Shown: positions 1 through 12,477 of the stretch, piece after piece
How the letters are laid out: each line of letters begins with the position of its first letter
How positions within the stretch are numbered: position 1 is the first letter of the stretch
NCBI GenBank assembly: GCA_035041965.1
Contig: JAPYMA010003037.1
Coordinates: forward strand, 1 to 64,000
Source: Anisakis pegreffii
Taxonomy: Eukaryota > Nematoda > Chromadorea > Rhabditida > Anisakidae
Direction of reading: 5' to 3'
Length of the DNA: 64,000 nucleotides
Notes under the pieces: model-generated
What the model saw: only the letters and a program-made list of their open reading frames with translations
Told to the model about the DNA's origin: nothing
The model's database searches: none
Made by a program: the position numbers and the translations under genes

Positions 1-2752
1 TTTCGTCAAATGCGTAAAGAGCTCGGTGGAAACAAGAGAATTCAAGCTGGAAATGGCGAAAATGCATTGTATACGAAACTGGTTGCGAAAAGGGGTGAAG
101 ATGCGGTCAGTTTTGTGTTTGTCGCGTTGCAGTTGGATTTCTGCTTACTTATCGTTTTATTCACTCAACATAAATAATTGTTTCGAAGTGCCTTAGTTCT
201 GCTCGGATTTATTTCGCATTCTGTTTAGCGGAGTAATGTGCCACATTTAGATATGATATTATTCATCTATTCAATGAATCAGCAATTAAAATGTCGCCAA
301 AGTCGTAAAAAGTGCACCATTATTATTATTGAGTATGAAATTCTCAGTGCCGTCACACAGTCACTGCAGCACATCCAATGGACTCATTGCTTATTGCTAG
401 GACGCAAGATGTCTTTTTGAGTCTCAAGATTTGTAAATCATTGCGGTGCTCAAACAAACTGAAATATTGAATCAAAACTCACACTGAAATTCTTCTTTTT
501 GGGAAAAAATCAAAGGGTATCATATGATAACAATAAACAATTAAATGATCAAAATTTAAGGAGATCCACGTTCCGGTTGGTATCGAAGCAATTGATCCAG
601 AGACGAACATCTTAATTGCTCGATGCAAACGTGCATTTCATCGATATCTGATTGCACGAGGTGGTCAAGGTGGTTGTGCCGACAATCATTACCAGTGAGT
701 TTTCTTTTCCGACTTCATTCTCAAATGATTTGTTCGTTTTCATTTGAGGCGTTTTTTATGTTTGATGATTGAAGGTTTGCTTGTGAATGTACTGTTGTCA
801 CTACCATGTTTATCGCCACTTGTTTCGTTGTCTTCTTCGGCAGCGTTTCAAAGATGCGTTCAAACAATCAAATTCCGATGTTGTGACGTAGTATGAACTG
901 ACGGCTGTATTGCGCCACAGAATCAATTGCTGTTAAACGGGGAGAGTGTACTGAAAAGACGGAAAGGAACGGCCTCATTATTAGTCAACAATGATGTAAA
1001 TCTTCATATGAGTTTTGTATGATGAGTATGAACTTGAAGTTTTCAAGAGGGAGACGTGGCGATCGTATAATGATTGAATTTCATTTGAAATTGCGACCGA
1101 ATATTGGACTCATTGGATTTCCGAATGCCGGTAAATCGACTTTGATGAAGGCGCTCATACCTGAGAAGAGAACGGTTAGTCAAATTTAGTACGCACTCGT
1201 TTGTATGGTCATTTACTATGCCTTTTTCATAGTTCTTTATATCAGCTTTGTATATTTTGTGAAAGAAGAAGCGTTGTCTTGACCCAAAATTGTTCAATTT
1301 CTTTATCTGATGAGGAATCTAGTTCATGGCATCTGAAAAAGAAATTCAATTTTGAAATTTAATTTTATGTTTCCTGATCGTTTTTAATATGATATTACAG
1401 ATTAAAATCGCGAGTTATCCGTTCACCACTGTAAAACCTCAACTATGCTATATTCGTCGATTCGATAATAGCAACAATGACGGTACACAATCTTCATCGT
1501 TGGGTGATGCTAACTCAACGCAGGATTACACCGATGAATTCAGTCTTTCAATTGCCGATCTACCAGGTTGATTATGGAATGGTTCATGATTCATGAGATC
1601 TCAGAAAATAGGTATTCATAAGCCCAAAAGATGTGACTGATTAACAAACAACAGAAAACGATTGCTTCAATGAAAGCTAAATGAATTTTGTGGAACTTCG
1701 GTGAAATGATTACTTACTCAATTGTTTCGTGGACAGTTAGTAATATTATATATTCTGGAAGGCGCATTTTGGCTAGTTCAAAGAGCGTTTTGTCATGTCC
1801 TTCAGTTCGGTGGAACTATTTTAAAAAATCACTCCCATTTCAGGTATAATCGAAGGTGCAAGTTCGAATCGTGGAAGAGGATTATCCTTTCTGAAGCATC
1901 TCGATCATAGTGATATGCTTCTTATGGTAGTCGACGTTACTGGCTTCAAACTTGACGCTTCACCAACTGAGCCATTCAGGTGTGTACCACCACCCTATCA
2001 ATAGTATATGTCTGTTTCAGTCATAAATACCAGCTGTTTTTCGTACCGTTTTTCATCTTATACTCAGTTAATTGATGAAGTGGTACCAAATGGATGAAGC
2101 TGAATTTCAGAAGTGCATTAGAGACAGTGGCGCTGTTGAACATTGAATTGGAGCGATACAATCCTTACTTGACACAAAAACCGACAGTTTTGGCGATTAA
2201 CAAAATCGATTTACCCGACGGAGAAGAGGTCGTTTTGCACAGTATTCAATTTGATCTTTTTATGGGTCGTTTCGTTCTCAACTTCTCAAATTCCTCTCGT
2301 CATAAATGTGATGATTAATCAGCTAACGTATAACCATGGATATATTATTGCCCAACAAAAAATTGTCACACAATCGAAACTTTCAATTCTGAATGTAGAG
2401 ATTCTATTCAACATTTTTCAATTCCAGGAATTACTACAATGTTCAACGATTCTGCGTTGAGTATTGTGGTGATTCCTGACATTGGAAAGATGTGAGCAAC
2501 TTCTAATGTATTTTGATACAGAAAGCGAGACGGCTCATTGACGTGTTACGATCAACGAATTGGCCTGAAGCCGTGGACAAGGAGTTGAGACCGCAGAGGC
2601 CGTTGCTATTTGATGCACTAATTCCGGTCGCCGCGAAAGAGAGACGAATTGCTGATCTGAAGTCCAAACTGAGAAGTATTTATTTGACGTTACATCATTT
2701 AAGTGATCCATTTAGTGAAACGTGCAATAATTTAAATTCAAAATTGGTCTGA
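1..2752 (+). CDS. GTPBP10: Obg-family GTPase, GTPBP10-like (5' partial)
   Basis: Obg-type GTPases act in large-subunit ribosome assembly; the GTPBP10 branch is mitochondrial or nucleolar. The 5' end lies outside the window. Exons read as 1-105, 561-694, 1048-1174, 1401-1566, 1844-1979, 2111-2228 and 2522-2752, all phase-consistent, giving about 338 visible residues. The first two exons hold the end of the glycine-rich Obg fold (AGNGEN, VPVGI, ARGGQGG). Exon 3 has the P-loop GLIGFPNAGKST. Exon 4 has the Obg switch segment SYPFTTVKP, and the DLPG G3 motif spans exons 4 and 5. NKIDLPDGEE (G4) closes exon 6, and the last exon ends in a charged helix. GTPBP10 is preferred over GTPBP5 because the G domain ends the protein; the paralogue choice is an inference. 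Confidence 0.88.
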
Positions 2753-3277
2753 TTCACTGAATTTTGTCGCAGTATCATTTCTTCATTGTCGCTACGATCG
2801 TGTGTTGAATCAGCTCATTCAAATAAGTTAGTTTACTTGTTCACGAATAGTTTTCGTTTTCGGGTTGTACTGCCAACGGGATGAATATATTGATCGTAAT
2901 GTTTCGTTGTTATCCATCTGGGTAGTGTTGATGTTGTTGTATATACTGATAAGTTATATGATAGTCGTGTACATAATTGTTATCAAATGTTGCTTATCTT
3001 ATAAATATTATCCACAAAGAAGTTGATTGGCACAATCCTAAAAGCATGGTATTTCCAATCGTTCACGATGACTTTATTGGTTTTATTCACAGTATTGTTC
3101 TGATACGTTATTCATTGCTGCACATTTTAATCAAGTTTTGGTTTTAGGCTCAAATGCACTCTCGGTGTTCAGAAACTAAATAAGAAAATCATAGAATTAA
3201 CGTTCGTGTCGTGTCAGTTTCAACTGAATTATTCAAATTTCGCCATCAAGACCAATAAATCCAATTGAATTATTTGG
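2753..3277. other. Spacer after the Obg GTPase
   Basis: AT-rich DNA with no coding signal I could support. An AATAAA-like hexamer near 3253 lies about 500 bp past the stop and might be a distal poly(A) signal for the GTPase gene or part of the opposing candidate exon's 3' flank. Confidence 0.4.
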
Positions 3278-3581
3278 CTATCGTCTTGGCAGGTACCTCG
3301 TTTGAGTATAAATTGAAAATAATTTAGTCCATGGAGCGTTTTTTTTGTGTTGTTGTTTTTGTTCAGTGAGGTAGCGCAGTTCGATTCTATACCTGACCAA
3401 GGAATATATTTTATATTTTGAGCAGTGAGAGGTGATGGAGATTGAATGCCTCATAATAGAAGCATGAAATTGGTCGACATCAGATTCCTTATATAATCCG
3501 TTGCATGCGTCAGGCACGAACTCGGAGACCATCTTTGAAATCATATCAGTACTCCAGCCTCCATGTATTTCAGTCAAAAGC
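3278..3581 (-). CDS. Candidate terminal exon, unknown protein
   Basis: On the minus strand a good acceptor (CATTTTCAG) at 3582-3590 opens a phase-2 reading frame of 101 codons ending in TAG at 3278. Codon choice looks like the coding exons nearby, and the peptide is balanced rather than AT-biased (for example EIHGGWSTDMISKMVSEF, then a lysine/glutamine-rich tail). I do not recognise the protein and found no confident upstream exon; weak open segments continue to about 3761. It could be the end of an unannotated gene, a decayed exon or chance. Confidence 0.3.
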
Positions 3582-4209
3582 CTGAAAATGTGTTCCATTT
3601 TCATTCTTTTGCATGAAATTCCGAGGTGTTCGTTCAAAAATCCTGTAGTGGTTCACATTAAAGTTTCCTCTGCGACTGACGCATTTGGCAGAACGATCGC
3701 ATCCAACTGAATGACATGTGTAAAGGAGCTGAATTAACGCAAACAACTGTTCAATATTCAATTAACGCTTTTTCGTTTAAAAGCCGTGAATGGTTCCTTT
3801 CATAAGAATGGTAGTGTTGAATTTTCCGTCGACCTTTTGCTTGAATCATTGATTTGCCGTCTCGCTGAATTGAATCGATTCAAGCTCACAAATTTGATGA
3901 AAATTTATTTTGTTGAATAAATTCTAAATCGAACAACCTCTTGCTATCGCATCCTGAATTCTGTTATGTTTTATATGCCAACTATTCGAGGAGTACATTC
4001 ATTCGCAGTGAATAAGGGTGTTTTTTGCTCAATATATTGCGTATCACTAGGTTTCATCGATAGAATTTCCTTTAGTTGTGTGTATTCGTGATCGGGATGA
4101 AATAATAACAGTTTTACGCGTCCATCTATCCGAATCGTGAGTCGCAAATAGCACTGCGTAATTTTTGAGCGTAAAATAATGAAATTGTAGGGTGTATTGT
4201 CAAGTTGAG
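3582..4209. other. Spacer before the F-box/WD40 gene
   Basis: No supported gene. It should contain the promoter or trans-splice region of the F-box/WD40 gene; a possible acceptor (AAATTGTAG) ends at 4190, twenty bases before the chosen start codon. Confidence 0.35.
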
Positions 4210-7200
4210 ATGTTCACAATGAGAAACGGTCTTTCTCGAGAACGGAACGGAATGAACAGCAAATCGACACTCAGCGTGAACAATACTAATAATAAACCCT
4301 CGACTTCATCGTCTTATGTAATTTCGTCTCCAAATGACAGCAGCTTAGTGTGTCCGAAAAAGAAGAAAATCAACGGAATGAACAGCAGTTCGTGTTCATC
4401 AGTAGACGATTACTCTTCATCATCTGGTCCAATGCAGGTAGAGCTATGAAATGATACGGCTACGTTTGTGGGTTGCTGAGTTCGAGGATTAAGGGAAATG
4501 TATCTCATGTGAAGGAGTCATCTACGTGGTAATCATGTAGTGAAATTGCTTGGGATTATATATAAAAAATCTTAAGCTAAGGCTAACTAATTCATGCCTC
4601 AGACTGAGGCTTACCACGGGTCTTATCCTCAGAGTTGTCTGGAGATTCAGGTTTAGCTTCGTTTCATAGTGAATCCTGAGCTGCAGGACCTAGGCTTATG
4701 TAGAGTTCACGCTGAGGATTAAATCTTCTTTGCATTATCTACGAATACAAAACGTTAAACTTTTTTTTGCATTATCTGCAGAACCATATACTTTTCCCAT
4801 TTTGGTTTCTTTGTTCTCACATGGAAACTCTGACCATTCTTGTATTGTTCAGGTATTCAGAAATCTGTTGAAAAAGGCGGATACAGAGCAGAAGAATGTC
4901 ATACTGCATGAATTATTGGTAAGTTGTGTTCGTTTCTTTTTGATGTGACATTTTCGTCCATTCGATTCATTCTTTTCGTTTTCTATCAACAGTAGTTTTC
5001 AATCACAGTTCCCAAGTACCATTCGAATTCTCATTCAGTGCGCTCATTCAAAACCGTATCGGTCGTGTTATAAGGATTGACTAAAATATTCACTATTTCA
5101 TTGAATATTTCAATGTGGTTGAAACGTTTGTTCATCGATTTGCCTTAAGTTGTCATGTGATGAGACGAATCTTGATTATGCGATATCGTTACTAGCCGAT
5201 TTTCAACGAAGACGTAACGCATTCCACAGGTCTGATCCGTTCTCATCGCTTCCGACGCCAGTTGCCCTGAAAATCCTTCAGCTTCTTGATCCAAGTTCGT
5301 CATATTCATATTTTGTTCAAATCTTTTCGAATTCACATAATCCGTCGTATTTTGAAAATTGCACAATGATATATTGGAGGAAGTATTTATTGTCTGAGTG
5401 AATAGATTTCAATTTATGGCAAAGGAATTCTCGTGAAGAGGTTTGATTTCATTTCGTTTATGGTATTATCTTAATGATATATTTCTGATTCACAAAACAG
5501 TTGCTGTAAATCAGCCTATGGTTCCAGCAACTTGTATGAATTCCTTTCTTTAGCTTAGAAATCTTTATGAAAGTTCACTTATCGTTAGGAATTACATTTT
5601 TCTAACAGAATTGCTAATCATCCCTTAAAATGATTCATGATTAATGGATTAATGGAATTGATTTGAATTGAAGAATCGCTGTGCAAATGTATGTGTGTTT
5701 CTCGTGCATGGCGAATTTTATGCAATGAGCCATGTCTGTGGAAAAGTCTGTGCACATTGCCACGCTCCTATCGGATGTCATCGAGAGAGGCCGAACGAAG
5801 ACAACTGAATCGATTCACGGTGGTCGACGGTTCGGTGCTGTGGAGGGCAGCGTTCGCCGAACGATATCGACTGTGGAGCAATTGGCATGCTGGCCGTTGT
5901 GTGATACGTACTTTCGAAGGACATACACAAGGTTTTTGTTTTCGTGGTAGAATATTCCACGGCGCAAAAAAAGTTGTTTTGCAAATTTCGCAGCATCTGC
6001 ATGGTGCTTTGACACATTTCATTAGTCATTAGCGTTAAATTTGATTGCTGAATTTTTGGTATTCTTTTCTATTGCTATTGGTCGACTGAAATTGCCTCAG
6101 CACTCCGTATTCCTCAGGGAATTTTTTCTGTTCTCGTACTGAAAAAACATTTCTGTACATATAAGAGTCTGTATCGTTCGAACTCAGTCGAGCAAATGTA
6201 GCGTTCCTTCTCAACGCTATCATCAATTTATTTTCATCAATATCAGATTTCATCGTGACTAAGCATAAAATTTTTAGGTATTTCATGTGTACAGTTCGAT
6301 AATGAGCGTATCGTATCGGGCAGTAGTGATAACACGATTCGTGTTTGGGATATCAAAAACGATTCATTACCTGCGCTGGGCACGATGACGCTCACCGGTC
6401 ATTCGGACACTGTCCGATGTTTGCATCTGAACGCGAATCGTCTTGCATCTGGCTCTAATGACTCAACTATCAAGGTAATTTCCACACTTCATTGCACGCA
6501 TTGTTGTCGGATTGTGCAATCGTCAAACTGGATTCATTTGCGTGTCATTCATTTACTGAATCGATTCACGGTGGTCGATGAAAACAGATTGCAGCATTGA
6601 ATGCTAAATGTCGCAGTCATTCAGAAAATTAGTGCAATATGCTTGGATTATTATTAGTGATATTTTTGGGAACGATATCACTGCTCAATCTTATCTGTTG
6701 TCTTTTTGTTTTTTCTCTTCGAATTCCTGTGTTTATATGTTTAAGTCGTGTTTTATGATCGGCATTTTTGTTAGATATGGGATTTGGCTGTAAATAGGAC
6801 GTGGTCATCAATAGCGTGTAGACAGACGATGGTTGGACATACCAATTTTGTTCGTTGCATCCAGGTATGGAGAGCTGAGAAGATTTTATCGATTTGACGA
6901 TCGCTTCACTGAATCGATTTTTTAATGATTCAGTTTAATGCTAATTAATTGTTTTTGGGAGATAGATTTATAGGGGCGTTGTGTTTGTAAAAAATTAGTT
7001 TTCTGGAATTTTGTTGTCAAATGACAGTGAAACTGTTTTAAGAATTACAGCGATAAGTATTCGAATGATATCTTAAGGATTGTATCAATGATTTTATTTT
7101 TCGAAGTTTGATCATTTCAAACAAGCAGCTGTTTTATTGCGACAGAAATGTACTTTTCGGTTTCGTAATTTCCAGATGGACGAGGGTCGCCTGATAAGTG

Positions 7201-8666
7201 GCTCATATGATCATACACTGAAAATGTGGTCTGTTGAAACCGGCTCATGCACAAAAACCTTAGTGTTAGTTTCAGTTTTGCGATTAGAACTTGTATGATA
7301 ATATTGATATTTATCTGGTTATTCTATTCATCTGTAAGATATTGAATCTCCTTTCAATGGGTAATGAAGATAATGGAGATAATAGTAGTAGTAATGTTAT
7401 TAATCGTATTGGATCAATCGAGCACCAGCAAATCATTTTAAATCATGTAAGCAACGTTAACTTCCCCAATTACAACAACCAGAAAATTCATGCGGGGCAC
7501 TAGTGATTCGAACGAATAATTAGTGTCCGATTAAATGCTTCCGTTTGATTGATCGAAGTAGTAATCTTAATTTCAGAGGTCATAATAATGCAGTCTTATG
7601 TCTTCAGTCGGATGGTGCTACGTTATTCTCAGGTTCATCAGATTTTTCAATTAAGGTATCATTCATTCTCACGTTGTTTCATTTTACGTCACTTGCTTAT
7701 TGTTTTTGGTTACTTTTTTTATATGTTAATCTCACACATAACTTTGCTTAATTGAAGTATTGAACGGAGTTCATATTTTCGACTGATGAAAGTGGAATGA
7801 AACTGCATTGAAATGAATAAAATTTTGTTTGAAGTGTTGGGATGAACGAGTTGGTGTTTGTGTGATGACACTTCATAACGCACACGAGAATGCCGTAACT
7901 TGTCTGCGTTTCGATAACGAGCGAATTGTTTCGGGCTCTGTTGATCGGACAATTAAGGTTGATTGATGTCTTATTTGAGTAGTTTTGTTTTTGTATGGTT
8001 GATTATTATTTGTGAAGTTTTTTTGAGAGTTTTAATTCAATTGAAAGACTTTGTGAATGCTTGATAGATGTGTATGTAAGGTACGCACAATGTAGATGTG
8101 CTTCATTTACTTCAATTCAAAGTTGAAGATGTGGGATCTAAGAAGTGGACGTTGTTTGCAAACATTGGATTGGAAGCTTAGTGAAGGTCATACAGGCGTG
8201 GTACGGTGTCTTCAGGTGGACGCCTGGCGAATTGTTTCTGCAGCTGACGATCGAACGATTAAGGTGATTAGTCCTTTTGTTTTGACTGAAACAGCAACAA
8301 ATAGTGTTGTTTTTGACGGAAAGATTTAATTTTAGATCGCTTTTTATTCATTCATTCTGCAACAGAATTAAGCATGATATTGGAGAAATCAGTGAAATTA
8401 TATCCTAAAAGATCAGCGAAATTTTTCAAACAAGTCGAAATCATCAAATTAATTTTTTCAAACAAGTTTCAAACAGGTCGATTTCCAATTAAGTTCTTTC
8501 AACTGACATTTTTTGAGTCTAGGTATGGAAACTGCATTCTGGTGAGAGACTGTGTACGCTTCATAGTCATACTGATGGTGTAACGTGCGTTCAGTTCAAC
8601 GATCATCAAATAGTGTCTGGATCATATGATAAAACGGTGAAGTTATGGGATTTTAGTGTTTGTTGA
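4210..8666 (+). CDS. F-box/WD40-repeat SCF substrate receptor
   Basis: Proteins of this build are substrate receptors of SCF ubiquitin ligases: the F-box binds Skp1 and the WD40 propeller binds phosphorylated targets. Eleven exons join in phase: 4210-4437, 4853-4918, 5150-5294, 5674-5931, 6278-6474, 6775-6864, 7176-7264, 7577-7655, 7835-7957, 8129-8263 and 8523-8666, about 517 residues. The first ~75 residues are Ser/Asn-rich and end in a KKKK patch. The F-box (SLPTPVALKILQLLDPK, then SLCKCMCVSRAW) is split by intron 3. Seven WD blades follow, with cores such as RIVSGSSDNTIRVWD, RLISGSYDHTLKMW and QIVSGSYDKTVKLWD. It ends directly after the last blade (LWDFSVC). It belongs to the Fbw7/Met30/beta-TrCP group, but I cannot assign it to sel-10 or lin-23, so no symbol is given. 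A further in-frame exon upstream is possible. Confidence 0.9.
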
Positions 8667-10480
8667 GGGTCGTTGGTAAGTTATTTATAGGAATGACAAA
8701 TGTATTTGATTAGCGATTGTGTTCGCGTTAGAATTTGACGCAATTTGCGGTGATTCTCAGCAAAAATTTACAAGCCTGCAAGCACAGAGATTACATTCCG
8801 AGCTTGTTTATGTAATCAGATTAGACAATTTGAAGCGCATTGCACAATAGCGTTTTTGCTTTAACCGGCGCGGTCATAGTTGATATTATTGATATTGTTT
8901 ATATCATTAGTGCTGGTTTTTTATTATTTGATCATTTTTGTTTTTTTCAACAATTCAGAGAAAATGAGCAATTTCTGTTGAGAATCTGAATTTTCCTGTT
9001 TCTGCATAGTGATCTTGAATGAAACGAGGAAATTTTTCGATGATTTGAATTGCTTGTGCAAAACGTATGCTTGATCTGGTCTGGAAGTTATTAAGAAGTC
9101 ATTTTCAAATTGATATCTAATCTGTCAACATTTCATAGTCTTCCCACTTGTGATCTGTTGTATATTTGTGTATTTTTCCATATTCCTATTGCATAATCTT
9201 GTCATTCATTCGAGAAAGTATTAACAATGGTCGAAATGATATCCGCATCACATCCGCTCATTTGTTTCATATCAAAGAGTTCGGTGTATAGCGAATATTA
9301 TAAATGTGCTCGCGCTTTATCTCTGGTCATTTTTTGTTTCATTTTCCATGGCATCATAACAGTGTAACAGTATTATTTGTGGTGTTCAAGTGGTTTACAT
9401 TCTCTCACATATTACATGTTCTTGTTATTTTGATTGTTGAAATAATTCTTTGTGATTATTTTCTTTAAACTGAATTAACCGTATTGAGCTAGCTGAAGAG
9501 ATTATTTGGCGATCTTTTGAAGCAATTCAGAAATCGTCTATGGATGTGTAGATGCGTGATATATTTGACAATATTTATACACAGGTGATGGGTTCATTTG
9601 AAATTGATGCATGTTAAACGTAACAGTTTCGAATGTGTGGATATGGTAGATATGCGCATCAATTCGTATCAGATGATTGATCGTCTCTCAATAACTGCAA
9701 TTTGCGTATGTTTGGAAATTTCAGCTGAAAGCGAATAACATGTCAATGCCATATCAATGAGCATCGAATGAAGCGTTTAACCGTATCATCGTGAATTAAT
9801 AATAAGACGGCAGCTGCATTTGGCTAAATGTGTGTGAGAAATTTATCCACAGTGAATTTATTTTTCTTTGATTCGAATTTGTTTCTGGCCAGTTTATTGG
9901 GAGTTTCGAGTTTTGATCAACTAGTCATCAACTAGTTCTGGGTGAGCCATCATATGATCAGTTTCGTTGGGGTATCTGTAATGGTATGCTCTGCTGAAGA
10001 TTCGTTTGCTTCCTTAATGTGAAATATTTCTTAATTGTTTCCTCATCTTGTTTTCGCTATTACTCACTCTGTTAATGTGCTGCTTCATGTCGTTCAATGC
10101 GTCCTTGAACTGTTCAATTGATAATGATCGAGGAGCAAGCATTACTTTCGTTCCTATTTCTGCAAAATCTCGTTTACAAGCAATGCGAACTTATCAATTT
10201 TATTTTGGTTGAATTTGTTTGTGTCGCTTCATTTCATTTGTATGATTTGTTGAATAAAACCGATTGGTGTGCATAGCTTTCTTCATCATTCGAATTTCAT
10301 TTATCGACGTTACTGAGTCGTCACAATGGCCAAATGCTATATCTGATTGTTCGAATTGATGTTCTCAAATCTTTTGTTACAAAATTTAGAATTGTGTCTT
10401 AAATTAAGTGAACATAAGATATCAGTGCGTCCAAATGAATTAAAAAGTCATTGCTTGATCAAGTGATCTAATGAAACGCG
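8667..10480. other. Spacer, no gene seen
   Basis: 1.8 kb of AT-rich sequence with no phase-consistent exon or repeat that I could identify on either strand. Confidence 0.4.
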
Positions 10481-11779
10481 ATGACAGGAGAAACAGGAAC
10501 AGAAGAAAGCGATATGGACACAGGCGATAAGCGAGAAGAGGAGGCGACGTCTTCGTGTAATCGATTGGAATCATCGAGCGATCAGGGAAGCAGTAGTGGT
10601 GATGAAGATGAAGAAACGGTTGAGCTTCCTTGTAGATTAGGTATCGTTCCATTTTGTTCTAGTTCTGTACGGAAGATTTCATTCATGTGTGATTCTTTTA
10701 TATCATATTCCATATGTTACTTGTTATTTGGTTTGAAGATGAAAATCTTCAAAATTTTGATTATTAGGTTTTTGAACCAGTTTTTTCCCTGTTGATCTTT
10801 TGCAATTCAAACCAGATGAATTCAAATCGTTACTGCATGTGAAATATTATGAAGTGATCATTTTTGTATTGTTTTATTGGCGAAACAATATTGAAGGTAT
10901 GTTCGACTTCAAGCAGTGTGATCCGAAGCGATGTTCGGGTCGTAAATTGGTTCGATTCGGTCTCATATCGCTTCTCAAATTGGGCAGCAAATTTCCGGGT
11001 TTGTTGTTGACGCCAACGGCTCAGTGTACAATTTCGAGTGCTGATCGTGATTTTGTTCTTTCAAACGGCTTAGGCGTTGTTGACTGCAGTTGGCATCAGG
11101 TAGGTAGAGGTCGCTCATTTATTTACACAGACGACTGTGATATTTGTTTTGCATGTTCACAGTTTTTGTTTGCGATTAGTGTAATCAGTTGATAAGATTG
11201 AGCAAAATTTATGCAGGTTTTCGCTTTGTCCACCAATTTTTGTTCAGAAATAAAATATAGGATCGAAATTGTTCGTTTCTCCGTCAGTTGTCGATTCATC
11301 TGCATATTTGTTTACTTATTTGTTGATGTGTGCAGTAAATTATTCGTATATTGTTTGCACATTTGATGTTATTTGCATGTTTTCACATTCATTGTTTGCA
11401 TCTGCAGATCAATCACACCCCGATGCATCGTGCAAAATCGACCCGACAGCGTTTGTTACCGTACTTGATCGCGGCCAATCCGGTGAATTTCGGCAAGCCA
11501 TGTGAGCTGAGTTGTGTCGAAGCATTGGCGGCCGCGTTGTATATTATTGATGAGATGAACGCAGCCGAATTGTTGATGTCAAAGTTCAAATGGGGTCCAA
11601 CATTTTTGACGATGAATCGCGAGCTGTTGGAGTGTTATCGCAAATGTAAAACACCGTCAGAGATTATTGCAGCACAGAAGAAATACCTGGAGAGAATTGA
11701 GGCAGAAGATGCCGAGAAACGGCATCGACCAATTGATTTACCTCCCTCTGATGACTCGTCATCGGAAGATAACGACTGA
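10481..11779 (+). CDS. TSR3: 18S rRNA aminocarboxypropyltransferase TSR3
   Basis: TSR3 transfers the aminocarboxypropyl group of SAM onto the hypermodified pseudouridine of 18S rRNA, a late cytoplasmic step of small-subunit maturation. Three exons (10481-10640, 10897-11099, 11408-11779) join in phase to about 244 residues. An acidic Ser-rich N-terminus of ~50 residues comes first, then the RLI-like start (FDFKQCDPKRCSGRKL) and the conserved SADRDFVLSNGLGVVDCSW segment. The SAM-binding region follows, with RLLPYLIAANPVNFGKP and LSCVEALAAALYI across the exon 3 start. FKWGPTFLTMNRELLECY closes the domain. The tail is charged and ends in an acidic Ser/Asp run. The ATG follows an in-frame stop and starts the acidic leader typical of eukaryotic members. 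SHQ1, another rRNA-modification factor, lies 10 kb downstream. Confidence 0.94.
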
Positions 11780-12477
11780 TCTAGTGTTCTGTTGAGATGA
11801 GACATAGGCCATGATCAGTATAGGCTATCAAGCGATAAAATATCATGAGGTGGAAAGGGAGCACGTAGATGATTTTTAGTGAATTACACAACGTGCTTAG
11901 CAGTTCCATATTGCATCAGTTGTAGTCATGGTACTGGATTAACGGTAATGAGGATATCAATTTTATTTGTTGGCATTTATGTCGCAGAGTGTTTTTCTTT
12001 ATTGTTTAATTGTAAGTGCACTTGGTTATGATCACAAAGATATTACTAACAATTTGTTGAAAGGTATTTGAATTTTCAATTTACGCATCCTCAAAAGCAC
12101 AGACAGCGGAAGTTTGGTTGGAATACTCATCTGTCACAGAACTGAATTCACTGTTGTATTTTCGTGATTGCTCCTTTCTTAGTCTGTGATCTCGACGTTA
12201 ATTCTGCGTGCAGTCTGAGTTTGTCATACATATGGTATTACTGTCAACCTTGTTGTTATTATTATGGTTGACCGTAATTAAGATTATCCTTAAGTTTAGC
12301 ATGGACACCATGACTTCGGCATCATTGCTATATTGTCATGTCGTATTTCGCTGTTATTGATTATGATTGTTATTGTTATTATTGTTCCGAATGTCGATGT
12401 TTCAGCGAATGTCGCTTCTCAACGTTTCGTTTTTGATTCGGTCATTTTTGTGCTAATAAAACTGATTTTAAGAAGGA
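11780..12477. other. Spacer between TSR3 and TP53RK
   Basis: About 700 bp, T-rich on the plus strand with short ATT runs near 12370-12390. No exon is supported. Confidence 0.4.

Noticed and set aside
4560..4730. An inverted-repeat element in the first intron of the F-box gene
   Set aside because: Short words such as GCTAAGG and CTGAGG recur in both directions, but no consistent arms or target duplication could be drawn.
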